From Synechococcus sp. WH 8020 (lineage in GTDB: Bacteria > Cyanobacteriota > Cyanobacteriia > PCC-6307 > Cyanobiaceae): a stretch of DNA of 64,000 nt. The position numbers and the translations under genes are program-made. Each line of letters begins with the position of its first letter. Within the stretch, counting starts at the first letter, position 1. Below, piece by piece: positions 1-10,146 of this stretch. The notes beneath the pieces are model-generated. The model saw only the letters and a program-made list of their open reading frames with translations, made no database searches and was not told where the DNA came from. The DNA is taken from assembly GCF_001040845.1 (NCBI RefSeq), contig NZ_CP011941.1:639744-703743 (forward strand). Reading direction: 5' to 3'.

Positions 1-1587
1 TATTCAATTGAGAATCTAAAGATCAACGGAGGCCAGCCCATAGGCTACACAGGAGCGATAACCCAGGCCAGTGCACAAAGCGTTGAAATCACTATTTCTA
101 AAGCAGGAAACAACGTAGCAGTACTAAATCTGAATTCTGATTCAACAGCAAGTGACTCTCTTGAAATCATAAGTACGAGCCAAGCAGAAAATATTGAGTT
201 TGACTTAAACGTGAAGGATGGCGATCAAGATATTGATTCTATAACCTTCGAGATAAATGCTCAAAACACAATTAGCGATGGCACTCGGCTATATAGTAAT
301 ACATTCGAATCTTCTCAAAGCAATGGCTGGTCAGTAGATAACGGCGACAATGACGAGCTGCAGATCAACGGAGGCCAGCAATCAGTAAAACAATTTAACT
401 TTGGAGTTGAAAATGCTGGCTCAACTGTTGATATCAATTTAGATGTAAGAACGAGCGGTTACGATCCGGGTGATCAGTTTATAATTACAGCGGGCAGCGG
501 CGCCAATTTGCAAACTAAAGGCAGAGGCGATGTTTCTAGTGGCAGCATTAGTTTCAGCGATGTCGTGATTGCAACAGACGGTACAGTAACAGTTACGATC
601 ACAAACAATGCAAATGGAGGAGGGAGCGAGAGAATCAGAGTTGACGATTTTGAAATTACAGCAGCGCAAGAACTCATAGAAACAAGCTTTTTAAACAGTC
701 TTCCCAATGTGAATCCAATCAGCATAGATTTGAACAACGACGGCAAGGTTGACTACCTGACGCGAGACGAGGGTCTAATTTTTGAAGATGCTGAAACGAA
801 TGTAGTGAGCAATCTCGCTTGGGTTGCCCCAAATGATGGATTACTGGTGATTGATGCAGATCAATCTGGCTCGATCAACGAGACACGGGAATTTGCTTTC
901 ACCGAGTGGAGTAATAATGCCGAAACTGATCTTCAAGCTGTAGCAGAAGTTTTTGACACGAATCAAGATGGCATCCTAGATTCTCAGGATGAAAGATTTG
1001 ACGAGTTTGCAGTTTGGCAGGATTTTAACTCTGACGCCATTACGGATGAAGGCGAGCTTTCTTCCTTGTCTGAACTTGGTATTAACAGCATCAACCTGAC
1101 CTATCGCGATGACAGTGAAAGCCGTGTTGAAGCAGGCGGGGACGTGACGGTCTTCGGTCAAGCCACTGTGAGCTATGAAGACGGCAGTACAGCTCTAGCC
1201 GAAGACACATCATTCGCTCGATCCATCGTGTCTGACCAGTCTTCAACAGCCGATCCAATCGCTAGCGACACTGGTGACCAAGCAGCGACAACCCAGCTTG
1301 CTTCTCAAGATCTATCCACTGAAGTTTCAATCGACGCCTTGGTGAATCAGTTCATGGAATCTAATCCTGCTGAAGACGATCTCATTGCTCAGGTGCATCA
1401 AGAGCTGATGGACAATGGGGGGCCCGATTCAAACCCCATGAATCTCGAGACTCTTGATGATGAGTCCTATGGTAATGAAGAGAACGAAAACGATCTAGAC
1501 ATCGATGTAGATTTAGATTTAATGGTAGATGATTCCCTTTGCGAGATTCCACTCGAAATTGCTGACGATTCTCCCGTTTTTGCCTAA
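1..1587 (+). CDS. C-terminal part of a very large EF-hand surface or secreted protein (5' end outside the window)
   Basis: The reading frame is open from base 1, so only the last 528 residues are visible. The first 220 residues are Asn/Ser/Thr-rich beta-type sequence with a recurring INGGQ motif, as in repeat-built surface proteins. Four calcium-loop motifs follow: DLNNDGKVD near local residue 243, DADQSGSI near 285, DTNQDGILDSQDE near 319 and DFNSDAITDEGE near 341. The tail is strongly acidic and ends without a membrane helix. Large secreted proteins of marine Synechococcus (RTX/SwmB-like) have this general build; assignment to one of them is inference. A calcium-stabilised extracellular adhesin or motility-type surface protein is the likeliest role. 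The next gene starts three bases after the stop and shares sequence features with this tail. Confidence 0.75.
   Translation, partial: YSIENLKINGGQPIGYTGAITQASAQSVEITISKAGNNVAVLNLNSDSTASDSLEIISTSQAENIEFDLNVKDGDQDIDSITFEINAQNTISDGTRLYSNTFESSQSNGWSVDNGDNDELQINGGQQSVKQFNFGVENAGSTVDINLDVRTSGYDPGDQFIITAGSGANLQTKGRGDVSSGSISFSDVVIATDGTVTVTITNNANGGGSERIRVDDFEITAAQELIETSFLNSLPNVNPISIDLNNDGKVDYLTRDEGLIFEDAETNVVSNLAWVAPNDGLLVIDADQSGSINETREFAFTEWSNNAETDLQAVAEVFDTNQDGILDSQDERFDEFAVWQDFNSDAITDEGELSSLSELGINSINLTYRDDSESRVEAGGDVTVFGQATVSYEDGSTALAEDTSFARSIVSDQSSTADPIASDTGDQAATTQLASQDLSTEVSIDALVNQFMESNPAEDDLIAQVHQELMDNGGPDSNPMNLETLDDESYGNEENENDLDIDVDLDLMVDDSLCEIPLEIADDSPVFA
20..379 (+). repeat. Direct repeat of 18 bases inside the surface-protein gene
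   Basis: Bases 20-37 and 362-379 are identical (agatcaacggaggccagc) and both encode the KINGGQ/QINGGQ motif. They are 342 bases apart, which is a multiple of three, so they mark two copies of a roughly 114-residue protein repeat unit. The rest of the unit is more diverged at DNA level. More copies probably lie upstream of the window. Confidence 0.6.
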
Positions 1588-1589
1588 CC

Positions 1590-1994
1590 ATGATTGACAT
1601 CACTTCTGCAGGCGCTGAAATTGAAGCATCGATCACTGATGTGGTCAGCCAGTTTTTGGATATGGCGCGTGGTGCTGAGATTGATTCGCCTGGTACGAGC
1701 ACCCGTCAAGCTGGTTTGATGTATGAGCTGGATAGCTTGGTCAGTGATTTTCTTGATCAGAATCAGATTTCTTCCGAAGAATACAATTCTCTCGAACAGC
1801 AGGTTCTCAATTCAGTAGCTGAAGAGCTCATTCTCGACTCCGACGATCATGATTCGCTTGATCTTCGTGCCGATGATCAAGGAAATTACGATGCCGAGTC
1901 GGTTATGGCAGCCATTGATCTAGACCTTAGCGCGGTTGATGACCTCAACCTTCCATCTATGATGTCAGATGGGTTTGACGGCTTCGATGTCTAA
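1590..1994 (+). CDS. Small acidic protein resembling the tail of the upstream surface protein
   Basis: 134 residues, very rich in Asp, Glu and Ser, no signal peptide and no membrane helix. It starts three bases after the surface-protein stop, so it is almost certainly cotranscribed. Two short blocks match the tail of that protein: SITDVVSQFLDM here against SIDALVNQFMES there, and IDLDLSAVDD here against DVDLDLMVDD there. This suggests a duplicated C-terminal module, possibly an export or assembly domain. No family is recognised and the function is unknown; the similarity is judged by eye. Confidence 0.6.
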   Translation: MIDITSAGAEIEASITDVVSQFLDMARGAEIDSPGTSTRQAGLMYELDSLVSDFLDQNQISSEEYNSLEQQVLNSVAEELILDSDDHDSLDLRADDQGNYDAESVMAAIDLDLSAVDDLNLPSMMSDGFDGFDV

Positions 1995-2033
1995 GCTCAT
2001 TCCATTAATGCCAAGAGACCTCGAAGCGACTCA

Positions 2034-2732
2034 ATGCTTAATTCGGATCGGCGAATTCTTTTGTTCTCTGATCAGCCACCATCAACTTCTGTTGTTTTTA
2101 AACATCTAAAGTCTTCTCAGTTCTATATTCTGTTGATTGACGAATTTACAGAAAAAAGGTTATCCTCCAGCCTTGAGGATCGTCCTGATTTAATCCTTTT
2201 CGATAGTGACCGTTTTCAATTTCAAGCCTCGCTTCAGTTGATTCGGTTCATTCGCTCTAAGAAGATATCTGTACCTGTGATTCATTTGGTTAGGGATGAT
2301 CACTATTTGGCACGTGTTCAGTCACTCCAGGCTGGTGCTGATGATGTGCTGTCATTTCCTTTTGCTTACGAAGAGCTTGATGCCCGCTTGGATTCGCTCT
2401 TCCGCCGTGCATCGATGGGGACAAATCATCTCGATGGAGCAGTGCTTCGCCATACAGATCTAGAACTCAATACTGATACGCGAGAAGTCACCCGTGACGG
2501 GATCTCCGCAAAACTTACGGTCAAAGAGTATGACCTCTTAGTTTATTTTCTACAAAATCCAGGAATGGTATTGGCTCGAAAAACAATCATGAACAATGTG
2601 TGGGGTCAAAGCTGGACAGGAGACGATAATCTTCTTGACGTTTACATCCGTTATTTGCGCAAGAAAATTGAGCGACAGAAACTTGAAAAACTGATACACA
2701 CTGTTCGAGGTGTTGGCTATATCTTGAAGTAA
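2034..2732 (+). CDS. OmpR-family response regulator with an atypical receiver domain
   Basis: 232 residues: receiver domain about 6-120, winged-helix DNA-binding domain about 137-232 with the usual LTVKEYDLL and VYIRYLRKKIE motifs and the terminal RGVGY. The phospho-acceptor Asp57 (DLILFD) is present, but the acidic pair is reduced to S12-D13, the switch Thr/Ser is V86, and the conserved Lys is F108 (LSFPF in place of LTKPF). Such receivers often work without normal phosphorylation, as reported for NblR-type regulators. No histidine kinase gene is nearby, so it is an orphan. It lies 39 bases after the acidic-protein gene and may be cotranscribed with it. A DNA-binding role is secure; targets are unknown. 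Confidence 0.85.
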   Translation: MLNSDRRILLFSDQPPSTSVVFKHLKSSQFYILLIDEFTEKRLSSSLEDRPDLILFDSDRFQFQASLQLIRFIRSKKISVPVIHLVRDDHYLARVQSLQAGADDVLSFPFAYEELDARLDSLFRRASMGTNHLDGAVLRHTDLELNTDTREVTRDGISAKLTVKEYDLLVYFLQNPGMVLARKTIMNNVWGQSWTGDDNLLDVYIRYLRKKIERQKLEKLIHTVRGVGYILK

Positions 2733-2800
2733 CGAAGCTACTAGTATCAGTCGGAGGTGATCTGATCTGATTTCATTGCGTCGATTGGAAATCGAGTTGA

Positions 2801-5800
2801 TTATGAGTCTGTAACTCCCTCAATTCGATCCTCAACCTCTTGATAAAGCTCCTGCAGTTGCTGGATGTTTTCATCCGAGGTTTCCCAATACCCACGTCCA
2901 TTGACCTCAAGTAAGGTTCCAACAATCCGCCTGAAACTATGGGGATTAAGCTCCAGCAAGCGTTTGCGCATTTCTGGATCATTGATGAATGTTTCATTGG
3001 CTTCTTCGTACACAAAGTTGTCTACAGAACCGCTTGTAGCACTCCATCCAAGCGTGAAGTTCAACCGCTTTGCGACTTCTCGAACCCCTTCATAACCAGA
3101 ATCGAGCATGCCTTCATACCACTTTGGATTGAGCAGTTTGGTTCGTGAGTCCAGGCGAATCGTTTCACTTAAGGAGCGAACCTGAGCATTTGCCGTCGTT
3201 GTGTCTGCGATGTAGCTTGTTGGCGATTTTCCGTCATCGCGAAGTCCCTGAATCAACTTGGTGGGGTCGCTGTCGAAATAATGGCTCACATCGGTGAGTG
3301 AAATCTCAGCGGAGTCGAGATTTTGGAAGGTTACGTCTGCTGTCTTCATCACTGATTCGAAGACTTCACGCTTTTGATCCATTTCGCCTGGATTATCGGC
3401 ATTAAAGGCAAAAGTTTTGCGAGAGAGGTACATCTCCTGAAGCTCTCCCTCTTCTTCCCAGGTGCTGTTTTCTACAGCCAGGTTCACATTGGAGCTGTAG
3501 CTACCGCTTGCATTGGAAAACACACGGCAAGCAGCATCACGAAGACTTGTGCCTTCTTTCTCGGCTTGTTCAAGAGCATGTTTTCGAATAAAGTTCTGAT
3601 CAATAGATTCCTCCGACTCGGCAGCCATTTTCACGCCTTGATCAATCAGGGCCATCTGATTGATAAACAAGTCTCGGAACACACCCGAACAATTCACCAC
3701 AACATCGATCCTTGGCCGCCCTAGTTCTTCCAGGGGAATGAGTTCTAGTTTGTTGACCCTGCCTAAGGAGTCGGGAACCGGGCGAACTCCGATAAACCAA
3801 AGGATCTGTGCGAGTGATTCTCCGTAGGTTTTGATGTTGTCTGTTCCCCAGAGCACGCAAGCGATCGTTTCAGGCCATTCACCCTGTTCTTCTCTCTGTC
3901 GTTCGATCAGTTTGTCCACCACAACCTTGGCTGCAGCCACTGCTGCTCTGGTAGGAATTGCTTGAGGATCGAGAGCGTGAATGTTTTTGCCACTCGGCAG
4001 TACGCCTGGATTCCTGATTGGGTCTCCTCCGGGGCCAGGCAGAACGTATTCCCCATCGAGAGCTCTTAACAGGCTCTCCATTTCCATATCTGCGCAGATT
4101 TGCTGAAGGCAGAAACGCAAATAGGTAAACAGGCTGTCAAGCGCTGTGCTGTCAACGTTGGTAAAACCACCAGTCGAACAGGCTCTGAACCAAGGTGTTG
4201 GCCGTTTGAATCCAAACCGAGAGATCAGATCAAGGAACCAAGCAAACTTTTCGCGCATATTGACGCGACCGTCGCTCCCTGTCAGAGACCGCACCATGGA
4301 TCCCACAGCAGCACGGGAAACTTCTGTGATTGTGCGATTGAGTTCCACGTCTTCAAGAACGCCATCATCATTGCCTCGATAGATGTCATCGATTTGGCGG
4401 CCAAGGGATTCAGCCAGTAGTCCCGGTAAGGAACGAAGGCCGTCTTCTTCGCGCTCCAAGGCGGCAATACTCACCAGCGTTGCAATCGCTTCTTCTGCCG
4501 TAGGCGGCTTACCGATGGTATGAAGGCCGCAGGGAAGCAGGCGACTTTCAATTTCCATCAACTGGCGGTAGATCGCCCCAACAATCGCGTCGCGATTTTC
4601 GAGAGTTAGATCAGATGAATCATCGTCGGGCAGAGCAACATCTTTATCAAGATTGCACAGGCGTGCGGTTTCTACGATCGCATTAACGATTTGAACTCCC
4701 CGAGCACTTTCTCTCAGTTGTTGATAGGAACCCACCAACTCACCAAGCTCTTTGAGTCCTTTGTAAAGGCCAGCATTTTCGGCTGGTGGTGTGAGGTAAC
4801 TAATCGTGGATGCATAACCTCGACGTTTTGCGATCGTTGCTTCCGATGGATTATTGGCTGCGTAGTAATAGAGGTTGGGTAAGGCTCCGATCAGGGAGTC
4901 TGGGTAACAGGTTTCACTCATGCCCATTTGCTTGCCGGGCATAAATTCAAGTGATCCATGTGTGCCGAAGTGGAGTACGGCATCGGCCCCCCAAATCTTT
5001 TCTAAGTACGTGTAATAGGCTGCAAAACCATGATGAGGACTTGCGCTGCGTGAATAGAGAAGGCGCATAGGATCACCTTCATAACCAAAAGTTGGTTGAA
5101 CCCCTACAAAGATATTTCCAAAATGACGTCCATAGATCAATAAATTTTGTCCGTCGCTATTCAAATTACCTGGTGGTTTCCCCCAGTTTTCTTCTAAACG
5201 TTCTGAATAAGGAGTTAGCCTTTCATACTCTTCAACGCTCATTCGATGCGCGATCGAGAGTTCTGGTGATCCTTGAAGGGCTTCTGGATCGTTAATCACC
5301 GTCTCCATGAGTGCCTTGGCATCCCGTGGCATGTCCTGAACGTCGTATCCCTTGGCCTTCATCTCCTGAAGAACCCTGTGAATCGAATCGAACACATTGA
5401 GATAGGCCGCCGTTCCTACATTTCCCTTGTCTGGGGGAAAGCTAAAAACGGTAATGGCTAGCTTTTTGTCTTTACGTGGTTTCAGGCCTAATGATGACCA
5501 TCGGATTGCTCTTTCAGCAATCGCATCCACGCGATCTTGCAGGGTATGAGCTTTACCCGTGGCGTCATCACGACCAGACAAAACAATGGGTTCGATTGCG
5601 CCGTCTAACTCTGGAATCGCGATTTGCAGTGCTACCTGTACTGGGTGAAGGCCTAAATCACTTTTTTCCCATTCTTGCGTGGTTTGAAAGACCAACGGCA
5701 GGGCAACCATGTATGGCCTATTGAGCTTTTTCAGCGATTCAACGGCCTTGGGATGGTCCTGACGCGCTGGACCTCCAACTAAGGCAAAACCTGTAAGAGA

Positions 5801-6811
5801 AACAATGCTGTCCACTAAAGGCTGCTCTGAATTGAGCGGGTCGTAGAAAAAAGCATTGACAGGTTTTGAGAAATCAAGACCTCCGCAGAAGATCGGAATA
5901 ACGCGTGCACCTCGGAACTCAAGTTCTTGGATGGTTGCCACGTAGTGGGCATCGTCTCCAGTCACGATGTGACTGCGCTGGAGCACGAGACCAATCACTG
6001 GTCCCTTGCGGGCTTTGTCGCTGAGATCTGGGCGACTCGCCATCCAATTCAAATATTCCTTTAAATCCTCAAACATTTGAGGTGCTAGCGGGTGCCAAAT
6101 CCCGAGATCAGGAAAGACTTCTGGATCTGCAACTGCTACTTCAGGACGCCCATCACCATCTGATGCTGGAAATACATATTTATCAGCCAGCATCAACAGA
6201 AAATTTCGGAGATTATCTGGTGTGCCACCCAACCAATATTGGAAACTAAGCATGAAGCTGCGAGCATCTTGCGCTTTCTCGACGGGCAAATACTTGAGCA
6301 CCGTTGGAAGCGTATTCAAGAGCTTGAGCATGGCGTCTTGAAAACCTGCACCTCCAGCTTCTTTTCGCTTTTTCATGAAGCCGGCGATCGCGCTTTTGCT
6401 CTGCCCGAGTTGAGCCATCGAGAAGCTGCCTAACTTGTTGAGGCGCATGACCTCGGGCATCGAGGGGAAGACGACCGCGGCTTTCAGGCGATCGCGGTGA
6501 GGACTGACTGCATCAACAACTTTTTGGGCGAGATCTTCAATGAAAATGAGCGATCCAATAAAGACGTCGGTCTCAGCAACATCTTTTTGAAAATCTGCAT
6601 AATTATGTTCATCACGAAGTTCCTCAATCAGATAGCCGCAGAGTTCAATCCCAATGGGACCATCTTGCGCATTGAGACTGATCGCTGCTTGTGTTAATGC
6701 ACTTTGATATTGCGGTTCAAGAACGACGTAGACGGCCTTCATGACCGATTGATGATTGTTGTTCTCAGCAGGAATAATCCGACGATCAGCGGAACGGACC
6801 TGCGTAAACAT
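2801..6811 (-). CDS. chlH: Magnesium chelatase subunit H
   Basis: 1336 residues, the usual length for cyanobacterial ChlH. It binds protoporphyrin IX and, with the ATPase subunits ChlI and ChlD, inserts Mg2+, the first committed step of chlorophyll synthesis. The N-terminus ([11 protein letters not shown], then [15 protein letters not shown]) is characteristic of cyanobacterial ChlH and fixes the start. The body holds recognisable CobN/magnesium-chelatase blocks such as [15 protein letters not shown] and [13 protein letters not shown]. Neither chlI nor chlD is in the window. It is transcribed alone, divergent from dapB, with 118 bases between the two starts. Many overlapping small ORFs on both strands are shadows of this gene. 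Confidence 0.98.
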   Translation of the reverse strand: MFTQVRSADRRIIPAENNNHQSVMKAVYVVLEPQYQSALTQAAISLNAQDGPIGIELCGYLIEELRDEHNYADFQKDVAETDVFIGSLIFIEDLAQKVVDAVSPHRDRLKAAVVFPSMPEVMRLNKLGSFSMAQLGQSKSAIAGFMKKRKEAGGAGFQDAMLKLLNTLPTVLKYLPVEKAQDARSFMLSFQYWLGGTPDNLRNFLLMLADKYVFPASDGDGRPEVAVADPEVFPDLGIWHPLAPQMFEDLKEYLNWMASRPDLSDKARKGPVIGLVLQRSHIVTGDDAHYVATIQELEFRGARVIPIFCGGLDFSKPVNAFFYDPLNSEQPLVDSIVSLTGFALVGGPARQDHPKAVESLKKLNRPYMVALPLVFQTTQEWEKSDLGLHPVQVALQIAIPELDGAIEPIVLSGRDDATGKAHTLQDRVDAIAERAIRWSSLGLKPRKDKKLAITVFSFPPDKGNVGTAAYLNVFDSIHRVLQEMKAKGYDVQDMPRDAKALMETVINDPEALQGSPELSIAHRMSVEEYERLTPYSERLEENWGKPPGNLNSDGQNLLIYGRHFGNIFVGVQPTFGYEGDPMRLLYSRSASPHHGFAAYYTYLEKIWGADAVLHFGTHGSLEFMPGKQMGMSETCYPDSLIGALPNLYYYAANNPSEATIAKRRGYASTISYLTPPAENAGLYKGLKELGELVGSYQQLRESARGVQIVNAIVETARLCNLDKDVALPDDDSSDLTLENRDAIVGAIYRQLMEIESRLLPCGLHTIGKPPTAEEAIATLVSIAALEREEDGLRSLPGLLAESLGRQIDDIYRGNDDGVLEDVELNRTITEVSRAAVGSMVRSLTGSDGRVNMREKFAWFLDLISRFGFKRPTPWFRACSTGGFTNVDSTALDSLFTYLRFCLQQICADMEMESLLRALDGEYVLPGPGGDPIRNPGVLPSGKNIHALDPQAIPTRAAVAAAKVVVDKLIERQREEQGEWPETIACVLWGTDNIKTYGESLAQILWFIGVRPVPDSLGRVNKLELIPLEELGRPRIDVVVNCSGVFRDLFINQMALIDQGVKMAAESEESIDQNFIRKHALEQAEKEGTSLRDAACRVFSNASGSYSSNVNLAVENSTWEEEGELQEMYLSRKTFAFNADNPGEMDQKREVFESVMKTADVTFQNLDSAEISLTDVSHYFDSDPTKLIQGLRDDGKSPTSYIADTTTANAQVRSLSETIRLDSRTKLLNPKWYEGMLDSGYEGVREVAKRLNFTLGWSATSGSVDNFVYEEANETFINDPEMRKRLLELNPHSFRRIVGTLLEVNGRGYWETSDENIQQLQELYQEVEDRIEGVTDS

Positions 6812-6929
6812 CAGCTCAATTGAGGAATGTAAAGAAGCTTACGTGTGTCTGTGTCGCTCTGCTCGAGATCTGCATTTCGTGTTACATCCGCGCTTGGCCC
6901 CATAGGCTGAGTCCATCTGCAACACGTTC

Positions 6930-7781
6930 ATGAGCGACATCCAGACCGGTTCGATACCCGTTGTGGTGACCGGTGCGCTGGGTCGAATGGGTGCTGAGGT
7001 GATTCGAGCAGTTCAAATGGCTCCCGATTGCCATCTGGTGGGTGCAGTGGACAACACACCCGGTAAAGAGGGACAGGACGTGGGCGAATTATTGGGGCTT
7101 CAGTCCCTGGAGGTGGCCGTTACTGCGGATCTCGAAGGCTGCTTGTGTTCTGCGAGTCAGGCCGTCCGAGATGCCGGGCCTGGGAAAGGAGCCGTCATGG
7201 TGGATTTCACCCACCCCTCTGTGGTGTATGCCAACACCAGGGCCGCGATCGCCTATGGCGTGCATCCTGTGATCGGGACCACGGGGTTGTCACCCGCCCA
7301 ACTTGATGATCTCCAATCGTTTTCCGACAAGGCATCCATTGGTGGAGCTGTGATTCCTAACTTCTCTGTGGGAATGGTGTTGCTTCAGCAGGCTGCTGCC
7401 GCTGCTGCCCGGTTTTATGACCATGCCGAATTGACTGAGCTCCATCACAACCGCAAGGCTGATGCTCCTAGCGGAACCTGCATCAAAACAGCCGAACTCA
7501 TGGAAGAGCTAGGCAAACTATTTAATGAACCAGAAGTGGATGAGCATGAATCTCTGGCTGGAAGCCGCGGTGGGCAGCGTCCGAGTGGATTGCGGTTGCA
7601 TTCTTTGCGTTTGCCTGGACTAGTGGCTCATCAAGAAGTGATGTTTGGCTCTCCAGGTGAGACCTACACCCTGCGGCACGACACGATTGATCGGGCCGCA
7701 TACATGCCAGGTGTCTTGCTTTGCATCCGTAAAGTGCGACAACTACAGGCGCTGGTTTACGGCCTCGAGCGTCTTCTTTAG
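6930..7781 (+). CDS. dapB: 4-hydroxy-tetrahydrodipicolinate reductase
   Basis: 283 residues. The NAD(P)H-dependent enzyme reduces the product of DapA on the way to diaminopimelate and lysine. The N-terminal nucleotide-binding motif GALGRMG is at residues 15-21, and the catalytic and substrate-binding signature [14 protein letters not shown] lies near residue 170. VDFTHPSVV and IGTTGLSP are also family blocks. It is followed after 11 bases by a membrane-protein gene, with which it is probably cotranscribed. Nothing unusual is seen. Confidence 0.97.
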   Translation: MSDIQTGSIPVVVTGALGRMGAEVIRAVQMAPDCHLVGAVDNTPGKEGQDVGELLGLQSLEVAVTADLEGCLCSASQAVRDAGPGKGAVMVDFTHPSVVYANTRAAIAYGVHPVIGTTGLSPAQLDDLQSFSDKASIGGAVIPNFSVGMVLLQQAAAAAARFYDHAELTELHHNRKADAPSGTCIKTAELMEELGKLFNEPEVDEHESLAGSRGGQRPSGLRLHSLRLPGLVAHQEVMFGSPGETYTLRHDTIDRAAYMPGVLLCIRKVRQLQALVYGLERLL

Positions 7782-7792
7782 GGGTTGGCAGG

Positions 7793-8467
7793 ATGTTGAT
7801 TCCGCTTCGTCCCGGTGAGTTGCATCGGTTGATACCCGCTGTTGCCACTGGTCAACAATTCAAAGCTGCCCTTGGCAATCCCCGAAAAGTTCTCCAGCGT
7901 GTGTTGATTGCCACGATTGGGGGAGTGATCACTCTGTTAATCAGTCAGAGCCAGTTATCCAGTCGATGGGGCTCGATCTTGTTAATGATCGGCGTTGTGT
8001 TTTTGCTCTATGTCCTTTGGGGGCCGATCTTAGAAGCCGGTCGAAAAAATGCAGTTTTACGCCGCTATCCCTCGGCTGCTCTTTTTGAGGGGGAGATTGT
8101 TAAGGCCTATCGGCAGGAGCGAGTCGAAAATCAACGGGAGCAGGCTGATGCTCGCGGCCAGCTCGAATTGATTGAAAACCGAAGGACGTGGATGGTGTTG
8201 GAGCTCGCCGATGAGGACGGTTATCTCGGAAGAATCTCCTTTCCAATGACGAAACAGCATGCATCGATTCGCTCCGGAGTGTTGATCCGTTGTGTGGTGC
8301 TGAGTGACCGCAACGACTTTTCAAGATTGGGCGCTCTTACGGATGCTTGGCTTCCTGGTCTGCGGATGTGGATCGGTGAGTATCCCTATCTGCTTCGACC
8401 TGCGTTCGAAGACCTCTGCCGCATGCGCTTGCGCAACGTTTCTTCACAAATGGGTTACACTTCTTAA
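7793..8467 (+). CDS. Conserved cyanobacterial membrane protein of unknown function
   Basis: 224 residues. Two closely spaced hydrophobic segments near residues 38-55 and 62-78 form a membrane hairpin; the rest (about 80-224) is a soluble, charged domain. No catalytic motif is recognised. It sits between dapB and an hli gene with short gaps (11 and 17 bases), so it is likely part of that transcript. Similar proteins are sometimes labelled as transporter permeases in picocyanobacterial genomes, but nothing in the sequence supports a permease. A membrane-anchored accessory protein is as far as the evidence goes. Confidence 0.75.
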   Translation: MLIPLRPGELHRLIPAVATGQQFKAALGNPRKVLQRVLIATIGGVITLLISQSQLSSRWGSILLMIGVVFLLYVLWGPILEAGRKNAVLRRYPSAALFEGEIVKAYRQERVENQREQADARGQLELIENRRTWMVLELADEDGYLGRISFPMTKQHASIRSGVLIRCVVLSDRNDFSRLGALTDAWLPGLRMWIGEYPYLLRPAFEDLCRMRLRNVSSQMGYTS

Positions 8468-8484
8468 CGAACGGCAGAACTCCG

Positions 8485-8736
8485 ATGACTCAGGCCTCTA
8501 CAAACGCAGCAACCATCCGCGGTGCAACCGTAACCACAGAAGATGGTGGTCGTCTCAACGCATTTGCCACAGAGCCACGGATGCAGGTTGTGGATGTTGA
8601 GAGCGGTTGGGGCTTTCACGACCGTGCAGAAAAGCTAAACGGCCGCATGGCCATGCTTGGTTTCATTGCTTTGCTTGCAACTGAATTGGCCATGGGTGGT
8701 GAAGCCTTCACCCGTGGACTTCTCGGCATCGGCTGA
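8485..8736 (+). CDS. hli: High-light-inducible protein (single-helix chlorophyll-binding protein)
   Basis: 83 residues with the chlorophyll-binding motif EKLNGRMAMLGF at residues 49-60, followed by a hydrophobic stretch; together they form the single membrane helix of the Hli/SCP family. These proteins bind chlorophyll and carotenoid, associate with photosystems or chlorophyll-synthesis complexes, and protect against excess light. The N-terminal 45 residues are soluble and variable, as in longer Hli proteins. It is followed after eight bases by a UbiH-like monooxygenase gene. Which Hli subgroup it belongs to was not determined. Confidence 0.93.
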   Translation: MTQASTNAATIRGATVTTEDGGRLNAFATEPRMQVVDVESGWGFHDRAEKLNGRMAMLGFIALLATELAMGGEAFTRGLLGIG

Positions 8737-8744
8737 TCTAAGTG

Positions 8745-9914
8745 ATGACCGGCTCCCTAGCTCCGATTCGGATCAATGGAGCCGGTCCAACAGGCAGTTT
8801 GCTTGCCATTGGGCTTGCAAATGTTGGTTATTCCATTCATCTCTTTGATCCCCTGAGCGCAGATCAAATCTGTTCTCGAAGTAGGGCTTATGCTTTAACT
8901 CATTCCTCAAGACGTTTCCTGACGCGATTAGGCCTTTGGAATGAGTTGGCCCCATTTTTGTCACCCTTTAAGACCTTGAGTCTTGAAGATCGTGCTATTA
9001 ACCGAACTGTAGATTTTACAGAATCTGATCTCCATTCCTCGAATAGATCATCCCGTGCTGTTGGATGGATTTTGGATCACACGTCCTTGATGAAGCTCTT
9101 GATGAGCAGACTTGAGAGATCCACCCATGTGAAGCTTTACCTCGGCGAAGCTTCCTCTCAACCACTTCATTCCATTCATGATTTTGGATTGGTGATTGCA
9201 GCCGATGGTCCTCGCTCACCAACAAGATCCCAACTCAAGTTTTCTTGGTGGTCTCACGCCTACTCGCAGGGTTGCTTAACTGCAAAAGTACGTTTTCGCA
9301 ATATTGATTCTGAAACAGCTTTCGAATGCTTTAGGCCCGAAGGCCCTCTGGCCATTTTGCCACTTGGAAATTCAGACTTTCAAGTTGTTTGGAGTGCCCC
9401 TCTTGATCGATGTCGTCAGTTGGCTGCTCTTCAGGCATCGGCCTTTTTAGATGATCTTTCTACGATCCTTCCCCGTGGTCTTGAGCCAGATGCATTGCTC
9501 GATTCACCCGCAGCATTCCCATTAGAGATTAGTTTGGCGCCAAAACTGCATCAAGATAATGTTGTCCTTGTAGGTGAATCTGGACATCGCTGTCACCCTG
9601 TGGGAGGTCAGGGTCTCAATCTTTGTTGGCGCGATGCTGAAACTCTTCTTCGGCTGATGACATCTGCTTCCTCCATTCGGCGGGGTTTAAAAGCAGTTCC
9701 TACTCGTTACACTAGAGGACGCTATCTTGATGTGTTATCTGTTGGTTTTGCGACCGATCTTCTCGTTCGTTTGTTCTCCAACCGTCAGTCAGCACTTCTT
9801 CTTGTTCGTCGTTTTGGGCTCTTCATGCTCAAGCACTCTCCATGGATGCGCCGTGTTTCGCTTCAGGCGATGTCTGATGGACCGTGCACTCTGCTGCATC
9901 ACTTGCCAAAGTGA
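8745..9914 (+). CDS. FAD-dependent monooxygenase, UbiH/COQ6-like
   Basis: 389 residues. The N-terminal FAD-binding Rossmann motif is INGAGPTGSLLAIGLA (residues 10-25 or so) and the second FAD signature VVLVGESGHRCHPVGGQG lies near residue 275. This is the aromatic-ring hydroxylase family used in quinone biosynthesis. In cyanobacteria the natural substrate is unclear; a role in plastoquinone or a related ring hydroxylation is inference. ATG 8745 is preferred, but GTG 8742 directly before it would be equivalent. It lies eight bases after the hli gene and is followed by a small DUF2949 gene. Confidence 0.85.
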   Translation: MTGSLAPIRINGAGPTGSLLAIGLANVGYSIHLFDPLSADQICSRSRAYALTHSSRRFLTRLGLWNELAPFLSPFKTLSLEDRAINRTVDFTESDLHSSNRSSRAVGWILDHTSLMKLLMSRLERSTHVKLYLGEASSQPLHSIHDFGLVIAADGPRSPTRSQLKFSWWSHAYSQGCLTAKVRFRNIDSETAFECFRPEGPLAILPLGNSDFQVVWSAPLDRCRQLAALQASAFLDDLSTILPRGLEPDALLDSPAAFPLEISLAPKLHQDNVVLVGESGHRCHPVGGQGLNLCWRDAETLLRLMTSASSIRRGLKAVPTRYTRGRYLDVLSVGFATDLLVRLFSNRQSALLLVRRFGLFMLKHSPWMRRVSLQAMSDGPCTLLHHLPK

Positions 9915-9933
9915 GAGCAATTGATTGGTTTTG

Positions 9934-10146
9934 ATGGTCATTAGCAGTGACCCACAACCCCAGCCATCGGCGGCATTGCTCTCCTACTTGCAGGGAAAGC
10001 TTGGATTGAGTGCCAGTGCCATCAACCTTGGTCTGCGCCAAGCCGAATTGGAACAGGCCCCCCTACCTGTGGTGCTCTGGAGTTTTGGTCTTCTGAGTTT
10101 GCAGGGATACCAAGACGTTTTGGACTGGCAGCAATCTCAGGAGTAG
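9934..10146 (+). CDS. DUF2949-family small protein
   Basis: 70 residues from ATG 9934; an in-frame TTG at 9925 would add three. The pattern of a short helix ([15 protein letters not shown]), then [16 protein letters not shown] and a terminal YQDVLDWQ fits the cyanobacterial DUF2949 family. The function is unknown. It is soluble, with no motifs that suggest an enzyme. It lies just downstream of the monooxygenase and its last ten bases overlap the 3' end of apt, which runs in the opposite direction. Confidence 0.75.
   Translation: MVISSDPQPQPSAALLSYLQGKLGLSASAINLGLRQAELEQAPLPVVLWSFGLLSLQGYQDVLDWQQSQE

Noticed and set aside
3374-6697. Numerous open frames of 60-116 codons on both strands inside chlH
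   Set aside because: They overlap a complete, well-conserved chlH frame, have no recognisable motifs and are expected by chance in a 4-kb gene.
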